This document shows, one piece after another, positions 51,640 through 53,578 of a DNA stretch of 53,578 nt. Below the pieces are notes generated by a model. That model saw only the letters and a program-made list of their open reading frames with translations. It searched no databases and was not told the origin of the DNA. Made by a program: the position numbers and the translations under genes. Positions within the stretch are counted from its first letter, which is position 1. Every line of letters begins with the position of its first letter. Source of the DNA: Acidobacteriota bacterium (GTDB lineage: Bacteria; Acidobacteriota; Terriglobia; Terriglobales; Acidobacteriaceae); the NCBI GenBank assembly GCA_021793595.1, contig JAJYSL010000010.1, positions 1 through 53,578 on the forward strand, written 5' to 3'.

Positions 51640-53100
51640 TCAAGTGCGAGCGTATTGTGATTGGGCGGGCGGCTGATAACTGATCGCCAACTGTGGCGTC
51701 TCCAGCCGCTGGTTCAAGCGATGCCTTGAAGTCAGGCACGCCTCCAAGATGCCGGTGGTCAGCAAGATCCGCTGTACAGGATAGGGCGCGTTCCGGGTCT
51801 GATACATCTGTTCGATCTTCGTTGCCAGGCAAGCTGAGTAGGTCTGGTTTGGCGCCGGCGGCATGAAAAACTGGGTTGAAACCAGGCCGTGACCCGCTAC
51901 CCGCGCTGAGATGTTGAAATCTCGGATAGCGCCGTTGAGCATGAGCAGTGTGGCGCGCGTCCCATCGTTGTATTCAATGCAATACGCAGCCGGATCTTTT
52001 ACCAATTGCTGCAAGACGCCGGGAGCCGCCAAGTCCTGGGTGCGGCCGTCCAGCACGGTCAGGCCCAATGGCGTGTCGCTTCGGGACAGCGCAGAACTCA
52101 TCAGCTCTTCGGGCCAGCGCCCGGCTTTCCTGGCCGCCCAGACGTCGTCGCCTTCGAGCAACTGCACCGCCTTGACGCCAGTCTCTCCACCCTTGCGTCG
52201 CTCCAGCATAGACTGCATGGTGTCGAGCGCGTCGAAATCCATGCCGTCAAACCTGCCTACGCCAACCATCACCGCTTCCTGCACCGGCGCGCCGAGCGGT
52301 ATGTCCACATCCGGCAAGCGCCAGGTCACGGGCATTGAGGAGCCAGCCAGCAGCGGGAATTTCATTCGCTCGGCAGTGTTCACCATGTTCTGTGCTTCCG
52401 GAAAGCTGAAGGAGAGCTGCTTGTGATTGAAGTAAGGAACAGCGTGGTTCTCTTCTTCAAAAACGTGGGCGCACTGCTGAAACCAATCGTAGGTTGGCAG
52501 CAGGACTTGGCCCATGTCGTTGCTGGAGTATGGATAGTCGCCGCCCTGTTCCGCGATGGCCAGCACGGCATCAACCGCGATTTTGCTGCCGCCACAGCGC
52601 AGCGCCTCCGGAATATTGCGACATAGTCGAAAGCCGAACTCCTGCGAGCGCGGTTCGCTCAGATCGGTTGCCTGGCGAACCTTCTCCGGCTCGGCAGTCT
52701 GTGACTCAGGTTTCCTGGTGGCGTGGGATTGTTGCGCGATCAACGGGTGCCCGTGGCTCACCTTTAGCCTGTTGTAATCCGTGACCTCCCCACTCATGGC
52801 ACGGTCATATCCCGTAGGCGCGGCGTTGGACTTCCGCACTCGCTGGTCCACATACACGGAAACTACCTTCACATTGGGCATATGCCAGTCGCCTTCTTGC
52901 GGATAGCCCACCAGGAAGCGGTCGCCTATGGTCTGCAAGTTCGACCCCAGGCGATAGACACTGCCAAGGATAGCGAGGCGTAACGGACGCTCCGCAGTCC
53001 CGGCTGATGTTTGGCCAAAGGCGGAACGCAGCCATGAGGGACAAGCCAACATCGCGGACGACAGCGCGGAATAACCTACAAAACGGCGGCGGGTCAGCAT
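51640..53100 (-). CDS. Tat-exported protein of unknown function, paralogue of the next gene
   Basis: A 486-residue protein from ATG 53100, opening with a twin-arginine leader (MLTRRRFVGYSALSSAM). The N-terminal half has a Rossmann-like look (RPLRLAILGSVYRLGSNLQT); the middle carries NHKQLSFSFPEAQNMV, PLLAGSSMPVTWRLPDVDIP, and the C-terminal 130 residues (DPAAYCIEYNDGTRATLLMLN, PYPVQRILLTTGILEACL) repeat the neighbour at 53100-53578. The pattern is loosely like Gfo/Idh/MocA-type proteins of Planctomycetes and Acidobacteriota, without a firm match. Its ATG overlaps the stop of the upstream paralogue (TGATG). Confidence 0.75.
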   Translation of the reverse strand: MLTRRRFVGYSALSSAMLACPSWLRSAFGQTSAGTAERPLRLAILGSVYRLGSNLQTIGDRFLVGYPQEGDWHMPNVKVVSVYVDQRVRKSNAAPTGYDRAMSGEVTDYNRLKVSHGHPLIAQQSHATRKPESQTAEPEKVRQATDLSEPRSQEFGFRLCRNIPEALRCGGSKIAVDAVLAIAEQGGDYPYSSNDMGQVLLPTYDWFQQCAHVFEEENHAVPYFNHKQLSFSFPEAQNMVNTAERMKFPLLAGSSMPVTWRLPDVDIPLGAPVQEAVMVGVGRFDGMDFDALDTMQSMLERRKGGETGVKAVQLLEGDDVWAARKAGRWPEELMSSALSRSDTPLGLTVLDGRTQDLAAPGVLQQLVKDPAAYCIEYNDGTRATLLMLNGAIRDFNISARVAGHGLVSTQFFMPPAPNQTYSACLATKIEQMYQTRNAPYPVQRILLTTGILEACLTSRHRLNQRLETPQLAISYQPPAQSQYART

Positions 53101-53578
53101 CAGCTCCTCCAGAAGGTGGACTCAGGATTGGGTTGGTAGTGTACGTCCGCCAGGTTCGGCGTCTCGACGCGCTGCAGGCCCTTGTTGTTGCTCTCAACGC
53201 CGGCGATCAACAGGCCACTGGTCAGCAGTGTCCGTTCAATCGGATACTGCGCCTTCCCGGTCAGGAACATAATCTCCGCGTTATGCACCAGCGGGCTGAA
53301 AAAACTGGCCAGCGTGGTGCGTCCATCCGGCATGGGCAGGTACATCTGAGTAGAAAATGGCTTGGGCTGTCCATCGATGGTTGCAGCAAAAGTGAAATCG
53401 CGGACCAGCCCATTCAGCAGCAGCATCGTCGCACGCAAACCATCGCGATACTGATAGTGATAGGCAACAGGATCGGGAACGATTGCTTTCAACTGTTCCT
53501 CGGTTGGAAATATGTCCGTAAAAGTGGGATTTCCAGACCTCAGAGTATCGCTGCGGCTTAATACTACAGTTGTAGATA
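53100..53578 (-). CDS. 3' part of a paralogue of the 51640-53100 gene (cut by window edge)
   Basis: The frame is open from the right edge (53576) to TGA at 53100-53102, about 158 codons. It aligns along its whole length with the C-terminus of the next gene: LSRSDT, then DPVAYHYQYRDGLRATMLLLN, AQYPIERTLLTSGLLIAGVES and LQRVETPNL. The N-terminus lies outside the window. Together they form a translationally coupled tandem duplicate. Function unknown. Confidence 0.8.
   Translation of the reverse strand, partial: STTVVLSRSDTLRSGNPTFTDIFPTEEQLKAIVPDPVAYHYQYRDGLRATMLLLNGLVRDFTFAATIDGQPKPFSTQMYLPMPDGRTTLASFFSPLVHNAEIMFLTGKAQYPIERTLLTSGLLIAGVESNNKGLQRVETPNLADVHYQPNPESTFWRS

Noticed and set aside
1..53578. 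CRISPR arrays, tRNA and rRNA genes
   Set aside because: No regularly spaced direct repeats and no tRNA-like cloverleaf or rRNA-like stretches were noticed when reading both strands; a tRNA scan was not possible here.

Overview
The window reads as chromosomal DNA of a moderately GC-rich, Gram-negative, heterotrophic bacterium, most likely a member of the Acidobacteriota (Terriglobia/Koribacter-like). This is an inference from gene content: an Oar-like TonB receptor of about 1,120 residues with a carboxypeptidase-like regulatory N-terminus, a membrane-anchored winged-helix sensor fused to malectin domains, GH172/GH35/GH43 enzymes, and many exported proteins with twin-arginine leaders. No 16S gene or other decisive marker is present. 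I saw no tRNA, rRNA or CRISPR array.

Region 1 (1-2100) is decayed: a small membrane protein, an unknown gene interrupted by an in-frame TGA, and a remnant of an IS21-type IstA transposase. Region 2 (2.2-15.8 kb) is a carbohydrate locus: a TPR lipoprotein/secreted protein, a GH172 enzyme, a divergently oriented winged-helix/TM/double-malectin sensor, a TonB-dependent receptor, two GH35-type beta-galactosidase-like enzymes and a GH43 enzyme. Region 3 (15.8-18.1 kb) is a second graveyard: a group II intron reverse transcriptase fragment, a deleted transposase-like gene, an IS200 TnpA fragment, and a type II NADH dehydrogenase gene that has lost its 3' end to that fragment and also carries a frameshift near its start.

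Region 4 (18.4-37.1 kb) is core metabolism and translation: thioredoxin reductase, YggS, YggU, a sodium:solute symporter, cysteine desulfurase with MnmA (tRNA 2-thiolation), an M23 endopeptidase, ThiL, GltX, a Dph6-like ATP-pyrophosphatase, a cystathionine gamma-synthase-like PLP enzyme, RsmD, an M50-like membrane protein whose zinc-binding histidines are missing, RsmI, and a JAMM peptidase next to an E1-like/rhodanese protein. Region 5 (37.1-43.7 kb, minus strand) runs as one likely transcription unit: tetraheme cytochrome c, four-cluster ferredoxin, NrfD, a large membrane protein, a radical SAM enzyme and a GT87 mannosyltransferase-like protein. ThiM and a KefB-like antiporter follow.

Region 6 (46.7-53.6 kb) is the least understood part: a compact plus-strand cluster of Tat-exported DUF362 protein, a PQQ-type beta-propeller, an ApbE flavin transferase and a second Tat-exported protein with an almost identical leader, facing a tandem pair of paralogous exported proteins of unknown function on the minus strand. 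The most interesting candidates for new biology are the malectin-bearing membrane regulator with its GTTAAC repeats, the DUF362/propeller/ApbE/Tat cluster, the catalytic-subunit-free NrfBCD-like module, and the protease-dead M50/CBS protein.
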